Shown: positions 27,151-42,448 of the stretch, in pieces | How the letters are laid out: the number at the start of each line of letters is the position of its first letter | Numbering within the stretch: the first letter of the stretch is position 1 | NCBI RefSeq assembly: GCF_028830055.1 | Contig: NZ_CP101655.1 | Span: 2,848,498 to 2,912,497 of the forward strand | Reading direction: 5' to 3' | Origin: Pseudomonas serboccidentalis | GTDB taxonomy: Bacteria; Pseudomonadota; Gammaproteobacteria; Pseudomonadales; Pseudomonadaceae | DNA length: 64,000 bases | Position numbers and translations under genes: made by a program | Notes under the pieces: generated by a model | What the model saw: only the letters and a program-made list of their open reading frames with translations | Told to the model about the DNA's origin: nothing | Databases searched by the model: none

Positions 27151-27849
27151 ATGAACAAGTCCTTGCTCAGCGCTTCGCTGTTTGCATTCGCGCTCGCAGC
27201 CCCGCTCGCCCACGCCCACGAAGCCGGCGACATCATCGTTCGCGCCGGTGCGATCACCGTCAACCCGAAGGCCGACAGCTCCAGCGTCAAGGTCGATCAG
27301 GGTCCGTTGAGTGGCACCAACCTGGGCGGCAAGGCGACCATGAGCAGCGACACCCAACTGGGTCTGAACTTCGCTTACATGCTGACCAACAACATCGGTA
27401 TCGAGTTGCTGGCAGCTTCCCCGTTCGAGCATGACGTCAAACTCAAAGGCACCGCACTGCCAGCCGCCAACGGCAAACTCGGCACCCTGAAACACCTGCC
27501 GCCAACCCTCAGCGTCGTGTACTACCCGCTGGATGCGAAGTCGCCATTCCAGCCGTACATCGGCGGCGGCATCAACTACACCTGGATCTACGACGAACAC
27601 GTCGGCAGCGAAGCCCAGTCCAACGGCTTCAGCAACTTCAAGGCGAAAAACTCCTGGGGCCTGGCCTGGCAGGTTGGTGCCGACTACATGCTGACCGACA
27701 ACATCATGCTCAACGCCCAAGTGCGCTACATCGACATCGACACCCGCGCCACCGTCGAGAACAACGCCGTGGCTCCGGGCACCCGTGCCAAAGTGAATGT
27801 TGATGTCGATCCATTTGTGTACATGGTGGGTCTGGGCTACAAGTTCTAA
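27151..27849 (+). CDS. oprG: OmpW-family outer-membrane protein OprG
   Basis: A 232-residue protein with signal peptide LLSASLFAFALAAPLAHA, then HEAGDIIVRAGAITVNPKADSS and LGLNFAYMLTNNIGIELLAA, the OmpW signature, and a C-terminal aromatic residue (MVGLGYKF) needed for barrel insertion. It forms an eight-stranded beta barrel for small hydrophobic or amino-acid solutes. GGAG lies seven bases before the ATG. Position directly after the DUF3299 gene matches P. aeruginosa PA4067 (oprG). Confidence 0.92.
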   Translation: MNKSLLSASLFAFALAAPLAHAHEAGDIIVRAGAITVNPKADSSSVKVDQGPLSGTNLGGKATMSSDTQLGLNFAYMLTNNIGIELLAASPFEHDVKLKGTALPAANGKLGTLKHLPPTLSVVYYPLDAKSPFQPYIGGGINYTWIYDEHVGSEAQSNGFSNFKAKNSWGLAWQVGADYMLTDNIMLNAQVRYIDIDTRATVENNAVAPGTRAKVNVDVDPFVYMVGLGYKF

Positions 27850-27912
27850 GGCAGATCGACAAAGAACGTTCACGTGGTGGTGAACCTGGCTATTGCAGTG
27901 AGAGTAAATAAC

Positions 27913-27942
27913 TGTGGTGAGAGGGCTTGCCCCCTCGCCACA
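27913..27942. repeat. Single REP unit, family C (copy 3)
   Basis: TGTGGTGAGAGGGCTTGCCC, then CCTCGCCACA: one palindromic unit downstream of oprG, with no inverted partner nearby. Confidence 0.8.
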
Positions 27943-27992
27943 AGTCTCTTGTCTGCAGGAAGTATGTCGCCATCAGAGCGATTTCCGGCCAC

Positions 27993-28025
27993 AAAAAAAG
28001 GCGTCCGCTCTGGACGCCTTTTTTT
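27993..28025. terminator. Bidirectional rho-independent terminator
   Basis: AAGGCGTCC and GGACGCCTT form a 9-bp stem with a 4-base loop, flanked by seven A and seven T. It serves both oprG and the convergent epimerase gene. Confidence 0.93.
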
Positions 28026-28039
28026 GTGGCAATAGGAAC

Positions 28040-28961
<922 letters not shown>

Positions 28962-28969
<8 letters not shown>

Positions 28970-29846
28970 GACGATAAAACCTATCCAGTAAAGCCGGGAG
29001 CGCAGCGCGCCAGGCGCGGGGCTTGATCCCGAAAGTGTGCAGAATTTTCTTGCAGGCGAGCACCGCGTGCTGCGGCTCCTCGGCGGCGTCTGGCCGTGCG
29101 GCATGCGCCTGGGCGGTGGGTGCTTCGATCGCCAGCGGATGCAGGTTGCGCGCTTCGCTCAGAATCGCCTGACCGAGGGCCAACGGCGTGGTCGCCTCGT
29201 GGCCGGCGTAATGGTACGTGCCCCACAGCGGCGCCGCGCAATCGAGTTGCTTGAGCACCGAAATGATCACTCGCGCGGCATCATCCACCGGGGTCGGGTT
29301 GCCCCGGCGATCATCGGCCATCAGCAACTCGTCCGGCTGTTCGGCGCGGGCGAGGAAGCGCCCGAGAGTGCCGTCAGGGCTGTCATCGAGCAGCCAGCCG
29401 AAACGCAACAGCACGTGCTGCGGGCAAGTGGCCCGAACACTTTGTTCGATGCGCCACAGCGCCTGACCGCGCAGGCCCAGCGGCACCGGCTCGTCTTTTT
29501 CGCTGTAGGCGGTTGCCCGCGAACCGTCGAACACTCGGTAACTGGACGGCTGCACGAGGATGATGTTGTGGTGCTGGCACAGCTCGGCCAGCCGCTCGAT
29601 GGCGCGTTCCTGGCCGGCCAGACGGCTTTCGCTGACGGTTTCGGCCTGAAACCAGTCGAAATAGTAGGCGAGGTTGATCAACGCATCCGGACGGGTGTCG
29701 TCGAGCAGTTGCGTCAGGCTCGCGGCGTCCCAGCCGTCTTCTGGCGGGCGGGGGGCGAGGAAACCGATGTCTTCCTCTGCACCGAGGCGAATCAGCGCCT
29801 GCCCAAGGGCATTTCCGCCGCCCAGTAACATAAGGCGCATTCGCAT
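28962..29846 (-). CDS. RmlD-like sugar-nucleotide binding oxidoreductase
   Basis: A 294-residue protein with an N-terminal Rossmann motif (LMLLGGGNALGQALIRLG) and RmlD-type features: DALINLAYYFDW, VQPSSYRVFDG, GLRGQALWRIEQ, LRFGWLLDDSPDG and GNPTPVDDAARVI. The usual YxxxK appears changed (LGLRGQALW at that place), so catalytic activity as a dTDP-rhamnose reductase is doubtful. Start ATG 29846 (a second ATG lies two codons in). The pair corresponds to neighbours of oprG in P. aeruginosa. Confidence 0.8.
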
Positions 29847-29996
29847 AGAGTCAGCAGGCCCAGTCTGATTGGAACGATGGCTTTAGCGACGGCCGGTATG
29901 GCGCCGTCGTCGATAATTGCCGGAATCGTTGCATTTTGCGGGTTTAGTGCGCAACCGTCACCCGTAAAGTGTAGATCGCCGGGATTCACCCGGTTT

Positions 29997-30116
29997 CCTG
30001 TGGCGAGGGGCTTGCCCCCGTCCGGCTGTGAAGCCGTCGTAAACATTGATAGGCGAAAGGGTCGAAAAGCGGGGCCGCTTCGCGCCCCGACGGGGGCAAG
30101 CCCCCTCGCCACAGGG
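29997..30116. repeat. REP pair, family C (copy 2)
   Basis: Inverted arms CTGTGGCGAGGGGCTTGCCC from 29998 and GGGCAAGCCCCCTCGCCACA ending near 30113. It occupies the 326-bp divergent gap between the RmlD-like gene and lhr. In the rest of the gap (29847-29996 and 30117-30172) I see no clear promoter. Confidence 0.88.
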
Positions 30117-30172
30117 TTATCAGCCGGTCTGGAAAACTTGCATCTTCGGATGACCACCCGCATAACTTAAGC

Positions 30173-34474
<4,302 letters not shown>

Positions 34475-34493
34475 TGTCGTCTGGACTGGCGCT

Positions 34494-34559
34494 ATCGCGA
34501 GCAGGCTCACTCCTACAGGGGAAACGCATTCCAAATGTAGGAGTGAGCCTGCTCGCGAT
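34494..34559. repeat. REPIN, family B (copy 1)
   Basis: ATCGCGAGCAGGCTCACTCC and its inverted copy GGAGTGAGCCTGCTCGCGAT separated by about 20 bp (TACAGGGGAAACGCATTCC). Between the convergent lhr and mechanosensitive channel genes. Confidence 0.92.
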
Positions 34560-34590
34560 GAGGCCGGTACTCCCGATACAACATCGCGCG

Positions 34591-36690
34591 CTAGGTCCGC
34601 GACTCCTGCGGCAACACCACCGCCGAATGCTCCACAGGTGTTTTTTCCTGCCGCTTGGGCAACAAAACCTGCTGTGGATAAGTCTGCGCGAAATGCACCA
34701 CCGGACTGTTATCCACAAGCTTTTTCAAACGCTGGTTGAACGCCCGGCTCACCGCATATTGCCCGCCCGACACGGTGCGGAATTGCGCCGTCAGCACCAC
34801 GCCGTTCAAGTCCATCTTGTCCACCCCGAAGACATCCAGCGGCCCTTGCAGGTTGTACTTGAGAAACGGATCTTCGCGGATCGAATCGCCAGTCTCGCGG
34901 ATCAGTTCGATGGCCTTGTCGACATCGGTGTCGTAAGTGAACTGCACCGAGAAAAACGCATAGGCAAACTGCCGCGACTGGTTGGTGACCGCCTTGATCT
35001 GGCCGAACGGCACCGAGTGCACAAAACCCTTGCCGTCACGCAGACGCAGGGTACGAATGGTCAGGCCTTCGACCGTGCCGGCGTGCCCGGAATCGAGCAC
35101 CACCCAGTCGCCGATCGACAGGGTGTCTTCGATGATGATGAACAGCCCGGTGATCACGTCCTGCACCAGTTGCTGCGAACCGAAACCGATCGCCAGACCG
35201 ACTACCCCGGCACCGGCCAGCAGTGGCGCGACGTTGATCCCCAGGTTGGCCATGGTGGTGATCGCGCAGATCACCACGAGGATGATTTTGATCGCGTTGC
35301 GCAGCAGCGGCAGGATGGTTTTCACCCGGGTGCTGGGCTGACGTGACGAGCGTTTGCTGACCGGTGGTTTCAGCGCTTCCTGAATCGCCGTGTCGAGCAC
35401 CACCCACAACAGCCACGTCACCAGAAAGATCAGGCCGATGCTGCTCAGGGCGTTGCTGATCGCCCGGCCGACCGTGCTGCTCTGGGCGAAATCGAGCAGA
35501 GAAACGCCCCAGATCCGCCCGAGAATATCGATGAAGGCAATCGCGATGACGATCCGCAGCAAGGCGTGCAACAGGCTGAGGAAGCGTTCCTTATAGGCGC
35601 TGCTGCGCTGGATCGCTTCGGCCTTTCGCGACTTGAACACGTGCTGGAGGATGGTGCTCAGGAACACTGTGCCAATCAGCAGCACCGTGGTGAACAACGC
35701 GCAACGCAGCGCCTTCTGGTTGTCCTCGCCAATGCCGATCAGGTTGACCGCCGAGACCAGCACCATCAGCACGATCGGCCAGTACCACAGCCCGGAAAAA
35801 ATCCGCAGCGACTCCTGCAGCGACGGTTGTTTCAGGCGCTGCGCCAGTGGCCGGTTACGAATCAGGTGCGCCACCGGCCGGCGCAGGCGAATCACCAGCA
35901 GGCCGAAAATGATCGAGGCGATCAGCCCGGTGAACACCGCGACACTGCTGGTGATGTTGCCACCTAACTGACGGGCGATCTGCGGGCTGGTCAACGCGTC
36001 ACTCAGGGCGGCGAGGAAACCGATCAGGAACAGCGGTTTCGGACAGTAGTCGCGGATGATCCGCGCGGCAGGCCGTTTGTGCCCGACGTTGAACATCACC
36101 ACCACGCACAACAACATCGAGGTGGAGAAAATGCCGCTGCTGGTGGCATACGCCAGACACAGCGCCAGCGCCCGGCCCACCGAGGCTTGCAGAAAGTGGC
36201 TGACGTACAGCGTCAGCGGCAGACAGATCAGCGCCGGCAGCGTGTACGGCAACAGGTAGCCGAGCAGGTCCTGGCTGCGCTGGCGGGTACGCAGCCAACG
36301 GCCCTGACTCAGACGCTTGGCCAGCAGGCTACCGAGTACCGTGAGCAGCGCAAAGGCGCCAAGCCACACCCCCGACAACATCAGGAAATCCCCGGCGACG
36401 CTCCAGCCCGAACGATCCGACGGCTGGTTGACCAGTTTGTCGACCTCGTCCGCCGCACGGTCGGCACGCAGGCGCCAGGCATCGACCAGATGTTCGTTGA
36501 GATCGAGTTTGTCCTGCACATCGTCGATGCTCGAACTGATCGCGCCGAGCAAACCGCCCTGCACAATCGGCTCGGGCTCGGCGGCCTGGGTGGTGGCGGC
36601 CGGCACGCCGGGCAACGCCGCGGCCTCCAGTTCACTGGAGCCGAGAAACAGCAGCACTCCCAGCACAATGGCGATCCTGAACTTGATCAA
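34591..36690 (-). CDS. MscS-family mechanosensitive channel (large, YbiO-like)
   Basis: A 699-residue inner-membrane protein. The start is TTG 36690 with GGAG close by; a signal sequence (FRIAIVLGVLLFLGSSELEA) and a coiled periplasmic segment follow, then many hydrophobic helices. The MscS core is clear: the pore helix VAPLLAGAGVVGLAIGFGSQQLVQD, FIIIEDTLSIGDWVVLDSGHAGTVEGLTIRT and a beta domain. These channels open under hypo-osmotic membrane tension. Divergent from the MFS gene. Confidence 0.9.
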   Translation of the reverse strand: MIKFRIAIVLGVLLFLGSSELEAAALPGVPAATTQAAEPEPIVQGGLLGAISSSIDDVQDKLDLNEHLVDAWRLRADRAADEVDKLVNQPSDRSGWSVAGDFLMLSGVWLGAFALLTVLGSLLAKRLSQGRWLRTRQRSQDLLGYLLPYTLPALICLPLTLYVSHFLQASVGRALALCLAYATSSGIFSTSMLLCVVVMFNVGHKRPAARIIRDYCPKPLFLIGFLAALSDALTSPQIARQLGGNITSSVAVFTGLIASIIFGLLVIRLRRPVAHLIRNRPLAQRLKQPSLQESLRIFSGLWYWPIVLMVLVSAVNLIGIGEDNQKALRCALFTTVLLIGTVFLSTILQHVFKSRKAEAIQRSSAYKERFLSLLHALLRIVIAIAFIDILGRIWGVSLLDFAQSSTVGRAISNALSSIGLIFLVTWLLWVVLDTAIQEALKPPVSKRSSRQPSTRVKTILPLLRNAIKIILVVICAITTMANLGINVAPLLAGAGVVGLAIGFGSQQLVQDVITGLFIIIEDTLSIGDWVVLDSGHAGTVEGLTIRTLRLRDGKGFVHSVPFGQIKAVTNQSRQFAYAFFSVQFTYDTDVDKAIELIRETGDSIREDPFLKYNLQGPLDVFGVDKMDLNGVVLTAQFRTVSGGQYAVSRAFNQRLKKLVDNSPVVHFAQTYPQQVLLPKRQEKTPVEHSAVVLPQESRT

Positions 36691-36768
36691 AACTCCGTTC
36701 TCCCTTGGCTGAACCTGTAAGGAACTGATCGGTGAATGGCGGACAAGTTCGGTTTTTGCCCTGAATGA

Positions 36769-36845
36769 ATCCTCTCGCCATGCCTATGAATAAACACCCC
36801 CCTCGCCACAGCAAGCCAGCTCGCCACATTAAGCTCCCTCCCCAC
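36769..36845. repeat. Degenerate family-C REP remnants
   Basis: Several copies of CTCGCCA(C/T)A-type sequence (CCCCCCTCGCCACAGC, AGCTCGCCACAT, CTCCCTCCCCACAGG) occur without a full palindrome. The rest of the 277-bp divergent gap (36691-36967) shows no gene or clear site. Confidence 0.4.
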
Positions 36846-36967
36846 AGGTACTCGGCACAGCGGGATCTTTGCGCCAAAGGCAAATATCAAATGCCTCTCC
36901 CTCTATTTTTCCGCACAACCCAAACCCCGACACTGCGCTCCATTCAAACCTCTACCGGAGTGCTGTC

Positions 36968-38170
36968 ATGCCCATTGCCTTGCTCGCGCTGACCCTCAGC
37001 GCATTCGCCATCGGGACGACCGAGTTCGTCATCGTTGGTCTGTTACCCACCATCGGCGCCGATCTGGGCGTCAGCCTGCCATCCGCCGGGCTGCTGGTCA
37101 GTCTGTATGCGCTGGGCGTCGCCATTGGCGCGCCGGTGCTGACCGCCCTCACCGGCAAAGTCCCGCGCAAACTGTTGCTGCTGTCGCTGATGGTGCTGTT
37201 CACCCTCGGCAACCTGCTGGCCTGGCTGGCGCCGAGTTATGAATCGCTGGTGCTGGCGCGGATCGTCACGGGCCTGGCGCACGGGGTGTTCTTCTCCATC
37301 GGCTCAACCATCGCCACCAGCCTGGTGCCCAAGGAAAAAGCCGCCAGCGCGATTGCGATCATGTTCACCGGGCTCACCGTGGCCCTGGTCACCGGCGTGC
37401 CGCTGGGCACGTTCATCGGCCAGCATTTCGGCTGGCGTGAAACCTTCCTCGCCGTCTCGGCGCTGGGTGTGATCGCCTTCATCGGCAGCCTGCTGTATGT
37501 GCCGAACAACATCGCCCACAGCAAACCGGCGTCCTTGCTGCAGCAACTGCAAGTGCTGAAACAACCGCGCCTGCTGCTGGTGTACGCCATGACCGCGATC
37601 GGTTACGGCGGCTCGTTCATCGCCTTCACCTTCCTCGCGCCGATCCTTCAGGACATCTCCGGCTTCAGCGCCGGCACCGTCAGCCTGGTGCTGGTGGTGT
37701 ACGGCGTGTCGGTGGCGGTCGGCAACATCTGGGGCGGCAAACTGGCGGACAAACGCGGGCCGATCAGCGCCCTGAAAATCATCTTCGCCCTGCTGGCGGC
37801 GGTGCTGTTCGTGCTGACCTTCACCGCCGGCAATCCATGGCTGGCGCTGGCCACGGTGCTGGTGTGGGGTGCAGTGGCGTTCGGCAACGTGCCGGGTCTG
37901 CAGGTGTATGTGGTACGTCAGGCTGAACATCACACGCCGCAGGCGGTAGACGTGGCATCGGGGCTGAACATTGCTGCGTTCAACCTGGGGATTGCCGGCG
38001 GAGCGTGGGGCGGCGGACTGATCGTCGAGCACCTTGGCCTGATTCACACGGCGTGGATCGGTGGGGTGGTGGTGCTGGTAGCGTTGGCGCTGACCGCGTG
38101 GAGCGGTCGCCTCGACCGCCTCGGCCCGACCTATGCCGAGAGTTCTTCGCGCATCGTCATCGGTCACTGA
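36968..38170 (+). CDS. MFS transporter, DHA1 (drug/metabolite efflux) family
   Basis: A 400-residue twelve-helix transporter. ATG 36968 follows CGGAG by eight bases. TM1 starts LTLSAFAIGTTEFVIVGLLP, the hallmark of the AraJ/YdhP/NepI-like DHA1 group; the loop 2-3 motif is weak (TGKVPRKLLLL). The substrate cannot be inferred. Monocistronic, ended by a REPIN. Confidence 0.88.
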   Translation: MPIALLALTLSAFAIGTTEFVIVGLLPTIGADLGVSLPSAGLLVSLYALGVAIGAPVLTALTGKVPRKLLLLSLMVLFTLGNLLAWLAPSYESLVLARIVTGLAHGVFFSIGSTIATSLVPKEKAASAIAIMFTGLTVALVTGVPLGTFIGQHFGWRETFLAVSALGVIAFIGSLLYVPNNIAHSKPASLLQQLQVLKQPRLLLVYAMTAIGYGGSFIAFTFLAPILQDISGFSAGTVSLVLVVYGVSVAVGNIWGGKLADKRGPISALKIIFALLAAVLFVLTFTAGNPWLALATVLVWGAVAFGNVPGLQVYVVRQAEHHTPQAVDVASGLNIAAFNLGIAGGAWGGGLIVEHLGLIHTAWIGGVVVLVALALTAWSGRLDRLGPTYAESSSRIVIGH

Positions 38171-38186
38171 TAAAACCCAGATTCCC

Positions 38187-38263
38187 CTGTAGGAGCCGCC
38201 GAAGGCTGCGATCTTTTGATTTTAAAGATCAAAAGATCGCAGCCTTCGGCGGCTCCTACAGGG
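38187..38263. repeat. REPIN, family A (copy 8)
   Basis: Inverted pair with GGAGCCGCC/GGCGGCTCC arms (paired change from GGAGCTGCC) and a nearly perfect palindrome through GATTTTAAAGATC. Between the MFS gene and the DUF72 operon. Confidence 0.92.
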
Positions 38264-38371
38264 TTAATGAGTTCTCCAGACTACCGTCCGTAACACCACC
38301 GAAACTTTCCCGAACCGCCCACAGTCATCACCAAATACAGGCTGTACGAGGACTGACAACGGGAGGGCGGC

Positions 38372-39298
38372 ATGGCAACGATTCACATCGGTATTTCCGG
38401 CTGGCGCTACGCTCCGTGGCGCGGGGATTTCTACCCGAAAGGGCTGACCCAGAAACGCGAATTGCAGTTCGCTTCACGGGCGGTCAACAGCATCGAAATC
38501 AATGGATCGTTCTACGCCCTGCAACGGCCCGAACGTTACGCCCAGTGGTACGCCGAAACACCCGATGACTTCGTGTTCAGCGTCAAGGCGCCGCGTTTCA
38601 TCACCCATATCCGCCGCTTGCGCGAGATCGAAAAGCCGCTGGCGAACTTCTTCGCTTCCGGGGTGCTGGAGCTCAAGGAAAAGCTCGGGCCGATCCTGTG
38701 GCAGTTTCCGCCAAACTTCAAATTCGACCCCGAGCGTTTCGAACACTTTCTCGCCCTGCTGCCCCACGACACCGAAGCGGCAGCCGCCCTTGCCCGCCAG
38801 CACGATGCCCACCTGCATGGCCATGCCAGCCTCAACGTCTGGCGCAAAAAACCGCTGCGCCATGCCGTAGAAGTGCGCAACGAAACGTTCATCGATCCCG
38901 ACTTCATCCGCTTGTTGAAACGCTACAACACCGCCCTGGTGATCGCCGACACCGCCGGCAAATGGCCGTATCGCGAAGACCTCACCAGCGATTTCGTCTA
39001 CCTGCGCCTGCACGGGGCCGAAGAGCTTTACGCCAGCGGCTACAGCGACTGCGCGCTGAAAAACTGGGCCGAACGCATTGATGCCTGGCATCACGGCAAG
39101 CAGCCCGCGGATGCGTACCTGATCGCGCCGCGCCTCAAGCCTCGGGCGCGAAAAACCCGCGAAGTGTTCTGCTACTTCGACAACGACATCAAAGTCCGTG
39201 CCCCTTACGACGCTCGCAATCTTCTCCAGCGTTTCGACCTCGACAAACACCTGGCAACCACCCCCGGCGAGCCCGCTGGCGAAGGGGTGCTCGCATGA
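38372..39298 (+). CDS. DUF72 domain protein
   Basis: A 308-residue TIM-barrel-like protein of the YecE/DUF72 family: [56 protein letters not shown] and [18 protein letters not shown]. Function unknown; relatives appear with DNA-repair or lipid genes. It starts a four-gene run in which each stop overlaps the next start, so it is co-translated with the phosphatase, clsB and ybhN-like genes. Confidence 0.92.
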   Translation: MATIHIGISGWRYAPWRGDFYPKGLTQKRELQFASRAVNSIEINGSFYALQRPERYAQWYAETPDDFVFSVKAPRFITHIRRLREIEKPLANFFASGVLELKEKLGPILWQFPPNFKFDPERFEHFLALLPHDTEAAAALARQHDAHLHGHASLNVWRKKPLRHAVEVRNETFIDPDFIRLLKRYNTALVIADTAGKWPYREDLTSDFVYLRLHGAEELYASGYSDCALKNWAERIDAWHHGKQPADAYLIAPRLKPRARKTREVFCYFDNDIKVRAPYDARNLLQRFDLDKHLATTPGEPAGEGVLA

Positions 39299-40092
39299 GT
39301 ATTCCAGAGCCGGTGGGCTTCACCGATGAAGGCTCGGTCGTCGCGCCGTCGGTGCGCAGTTTCACCGTGCTGACGGTCAACACGCACAAGGGGTTCACCG
39401 CGCTCAATCGACGCTTCATCCTCCCGGAATTACGCGAAGCGGTGCGCAGCGTGGCGGCTGACGTGGTGTTTCTGCAGGAAGTCCACGGCACCCACGAGCA
39501 CCATCCCAAGCGCTACAGCAACTGGCCGACGATGCCGCAGTACGAGTTCCTCGCCGACAGCCTCTGGCCTCAATTCGCCTACGGGCGCAACGCGGTGTAC
39601 CCGGAAGGTGATCACGGCAATGCGTTGCTGTCGAAATTCCAGATCATCCGCCACGACAACCTCGACGTCTCGATCAGCGGCCATGAGAACCGCGGTCTGT
39701 TGCATTGCGTGCTGCGCCTGCCGGGCGACGGTGTCGAGGTGCATGCGATCTGCGTGCACCTGGGCCTGCGCGAAAGCCATCGCAACGCGCAACTGCAATT
39801 GCTCGGTCAGCGCCTGGCGGAGCTGCCGAAAGATGCGCCGGTGATCGTCGCCGGGGACTTCAACGACTGGCGCCAGCGCGCCGATGCGCTACTCAAGCCT
39901 TGCGGTTTGCGCGAAGTGTTCGCCGAGCATCACGGCAAACCGGCGCGCAGCTTTCCCGCGCGTCTGCCGACCCTGCGCCTGGACCGTATTTACGTGCGCA
40001 ACCTCAAGGCCAGCCAGCCGAAAGTCCTGGCAAACCGGCCCTGGTCCCACCTTTCCGACCACGCCCCGTTATCGGTGGAGATTGAATTATGA
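39295..40092 (+). CDS. Endonuclease/exonuclease/phosphatase family protein (YbhP-like)
   Basis: A 265-residue EEP-fold hydrolase. Metal and catalytic residues lie in [41 protein letters not shown] and the final [10 protein letters not shown]. The neighbours clsB and ybhN form the E. coli ybhPON set, pointing to a phospholipid or phosphodiester substrate, possibly phosphatidate-like or cardiolipin-related. ATGA overlaps occur at both ends. Confidence 0.9.
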   Translation: MSIPEPVGFTDEGSVVAPSVRSFTVLTVNTHKGFTALNRRFILPELREAVRSVAADVVFLQEVHGTHEHHPKRYSNWPTMPQYEFLADSLWPQFAYGRNAVYPEGDHGNALLSKFQIIRHDNLDVSISGHENRGLLHCVLRLPGDGVEVHAICVHLGLRESHRNAQLQLLGQRLAELPKDAPVIVAGDFNDWRQRADALLKPCGLREVFAEHHGKPARSFPARLPTLRLDRIYVRNLKASQPKVLANRPWSHLSDHAPLSVEIEL

Positions 40093-41363
40093 GCAGCGCA
40101 CCGCTGGAGAAATCCGCCGTGGAACCGGTCAGCATCACCTCGCCGGTACGCGAGCCCGGCCATGTCGATGTCGAGTACGGCTGGCAAGGCAACAACCGCG
40201 TCGAGTTGCTGGAAAACGGCGAGTCATATTTCCCCCGGGTGTTCGACGCCATGCGTGCGGCGAAGAGTGAAATTCTGCTGGAGACTTTCATCGTTTTTGA
40301 AGACAAGGTCGGCGCAGAGTTGCAGCAGATCCTGATCGACGCCGCACAACGCGGCGTGCGCACCACCGTCAGCCTCGACGGCTTCGGTTGTGGCGAGTTG
40401 ACCACCGGTTATCTCTCGGCATTGAGCGACGCGGGCGTGCACCTGCAAATCTTCGATCCGGCGCCAAAACGACTGGGCATTCGCACCAATTGGTTCCGCC
40501 GCCTGCACCGCAAGATCGTGGTGGTCGACGGGCTGATTGCGTTCATTGGCGGGATCAACTTTTCCGGCGATCACCTGGCCGATTTCGGCCCCGAAGCGAA
40601 ACAGGATTATGCGGTGCAGGTTCAGGGGCCGGCGGTCGCCGACATCCATCACTTCGCCCTGCTGCAAAGCGGTCGCCCGGGACGCGCACGGTTCTGGTGG
40701 CTGCGTCGGCGCCAGCGTCGCGCAGAAATGGCCTTCAGCGATCACGACGGTCAGGTACGCCTGGTCTTTCGCGACAACAATCAGCACCAAACTGATATCG
40801 AAGACGTGTACTTGCAGGTAATGCGCCGGGCGAAACGCCGGGTGGTGATCGCCAACGCCTACTTCTTCCCCGGCTATCGCCTGCTGCGCGAGATCCGCAA
40901 TGCCGCGCGCCGGGGCGTCGAGGTGCGGCTGATCCTGCAAGGCCAGCCGGACATGCTGGTGGCAAAACTGGCGGCGCGCATGACCTACGACTACCTGCTC
41001 AGGGCCGGCGTGCAGATTCACGAATATTGCCAGCGGCCGCTGCACGGCAAAGTCGCGCTGGTGGACGAGGAATGGAGCACGGTCGGTTCGAGCAATCTCG
41101 ACCCGCTGAGCCTGTCGCTGAACCTGGAAGCCAACGTGTTGATCCGTGATCGTGCGTTCAACGCGGAGTTGTTCCAGCGCCTCGAAGACCTGAGCCAGAA
41201 CCATTGCAAGGCCATGGACCCGAGCAAGTCGCCGCGCGGTCGGATCTGGCACATGACCGTGGGGTTTCTGGTGTTCCACTTCCTGCGGCATTTCCCCGCG
41301 ATGGCGGGTTGGTTGCCGGCGCACAAACCGCGGCTCAAGCCGTTTCGAGGTGGCACGTCATGA
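40089..41363 (+). CDS. clsB: Cardiolipin synthase B
   Basis: A 424-residue phospholipase D family protein with two HKD motifs: [19 protein letters not shown] and [18 protein letters not shown]. It makes cardiolipin from phosphatidylglycerol (or other phospholipid pairs). Length is close to E. coli ClsB (413). The C-terminal stretch ([15 protein letters not shown]) is a membrane-association helix. Coupled to the EEP protein upstream and the YbhN-like protein downstream. Confidence 0.92.
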   Translation: MSSAPLEKSAVEPVSITSPVREPGHVDVEYGWQGNNRVELLENGESYFPRVFDAMRAAKSEILLETFIVFEDKVGAELQQILIDAAQRGVRTTVSLDGFGCGELTTGYLSALSDAGVHLQIFDPAPKRLGIRTNWFRRLHRKIVVVDGLIAFIGGINFSGDHLADFGPEAKQDYAVQVQGPAVADIHHFALLQSGRPGRARFWWLRRRQRRAEMAFSDHDGQVRLVFRDNNQHQTDIEDVYLQVMRRAKRRVVIANAYFFPGYRLLREIRNAARRGVEVRLILQGQPDMLVAKLAARMTYDYLLRAGVQIHEYCQRPLHGKVALVDEEWSTVGSSNLDPLSLSLNLEANVLIRDRAFNAELFQRLEDLSQNHCKAMDPSKSPRGRIWHMTVGFLVFHFLRHFPAMAGWLPAHKPRLKPFRGGTS

Positions 41364-42334
41364 GCCACTCCCACGTGCAATCGGCGCCAGCCACACACTC
41401 CCGCTGGAGTCGTTGGAAACGTCCGCTGACCTTGCTGTTCTTCCTCGCGCTGATCGTGTTGCTGACGCTGTTCGCCACGCGCATCGAATGGGCGGAGGTG
41501 CTGCAGACCCTGGCCGACTTCAAGGTCCGCACACTGATCATCGCCGCCAGCCTGACCCTGCTGAGCTTTCTGGTGTATGCCAGTTTCGACCTGATCGGGC
41601 GCACCTACATTCGCCAGGACCTGACCTGGAAACAGATCCTGCCGGTGGGGATCATCAGCTATGCCTTCAACCTCAATCTCAGCGCCTGGGTCGGTGGCAT
41701 CGCCATGCGCTATCGGCTGTATTCGCGCCTGGGGGTGAGCAAAGGCAACATCGCCAAAATCCTCGGCCTGAGCCTGGCGACCAACTGGTTCGGCTACATG
41801 ACAATTGCCGGCGTGGTGTTCAGCAGTGGCCTGGTGAGCATGCCACCGGGCTGGAAAGTCAGCAGCGACGCGTTGCAGGGCATCGGCGTGCTGTTGTTGC
41901 TGTTGAGTGCCGGTTACCTCGCTGCGTGCCAGTTTTCGACGCGCCGCGAGTGGTCGATTCGCGGGGTGGAAATCAACCTGCCGTCACTGCGCATGGCCGT
42001 TCTGCAATTGCTCCTCGGTGCGCTGAACTGGTCGCTGATGGCGGCGGTGATTTTCACGCTGCTGCCGGGCAAGCTGGATTACCCGCTGGTGCTCGGCGTG
42101 CTGTTGATCAGTGCGATTGCCGGGGTCATCACGCACATTCCCGCAGGGCTCGGGGTGCTGGAAGCGGTGTTTGTCGCGCTGCTGCAACACGAGGCTTCAC
42201 GCGGCAGTCTGGTGGCGGGGCTGCTGGCGTACCGGGCGATTTATTTTCTGCTGCCGTTGTTGATCACGGTGGTGATGTATCTGCTGGTGGAGGCCAAGGC
42301 GAAGGCGTTGCGGATTGAGAAGAAACCGTCCTGA
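41360..42334 (+). CDS. YbhN/UPF0104-type lysylphosphatidylglycerol-synthase-like membrane protein
   Basis: A 324-residue polytopic protein with about eight helices. The start ATG 41360 overlaps the clsB stop. The sequence LNLSAWVGGIAMRYRLYSRLG and the C-terminal AGVITHIPAGLGVLEAVFVALL match the TM domain of MprF/YbhN. It lacks the soluble aminoacyl-transfer domain, so it is more likely a lipid flippase or channel-like partner of ClsB than an aminoacyl-PG synthase (inference). Confidence 0.88.
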   Translation: MSHSHVQSAPATHSRWSRWKRPLTLLFFLALIVLLTLFATRIEWAEVLQTLADFKVRTLIIAASLTLLSFLVYASFDLIGRTYIRQDLTWKQILPVGIISYAFNLNLSAWVGGIAMRYRLYSRLGVSKGNIAKILGLSLATNWFGYMTIAGVVFSSGLVSMPPGWKVSSDALQGIGVLLLLLSAGYLAACQFSTRREWSIRGVEINLPSLRMAVLQLLLGALNWSLMAAVIFTLLPGKLDYPLVLGVLLISAIAGVITHIPAGLGVLEAVFVALLQHEASRGSLVAGLLAYRAIYFLLPLLITVVMYLLVEAKAKALRIEKKPS

Positions 42335-42357
42335 GTCTTTTGTTGAACGTGAAATGG

Positions 42358-42427
42358 CTATCGCGAGCAGGCTCACTCCTACAGGGGAATGCATTCCAAA
42401 ATGTAGGAGTGAGCCTGCTCGCGATAG
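42358..42427. repeat. REPIN, family B (copy 2)
   Basis: CTATCGCGAGCAGGCTCACT and its inverted copy ending CGCGATAG, with TACAGGGGAATGCATTCC between. Same structure as the copy at 34494, between convergent genes. Confidence 0.92.
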
Positions 42428-42448
42428 CGTCCGAAACAACGACACAGC

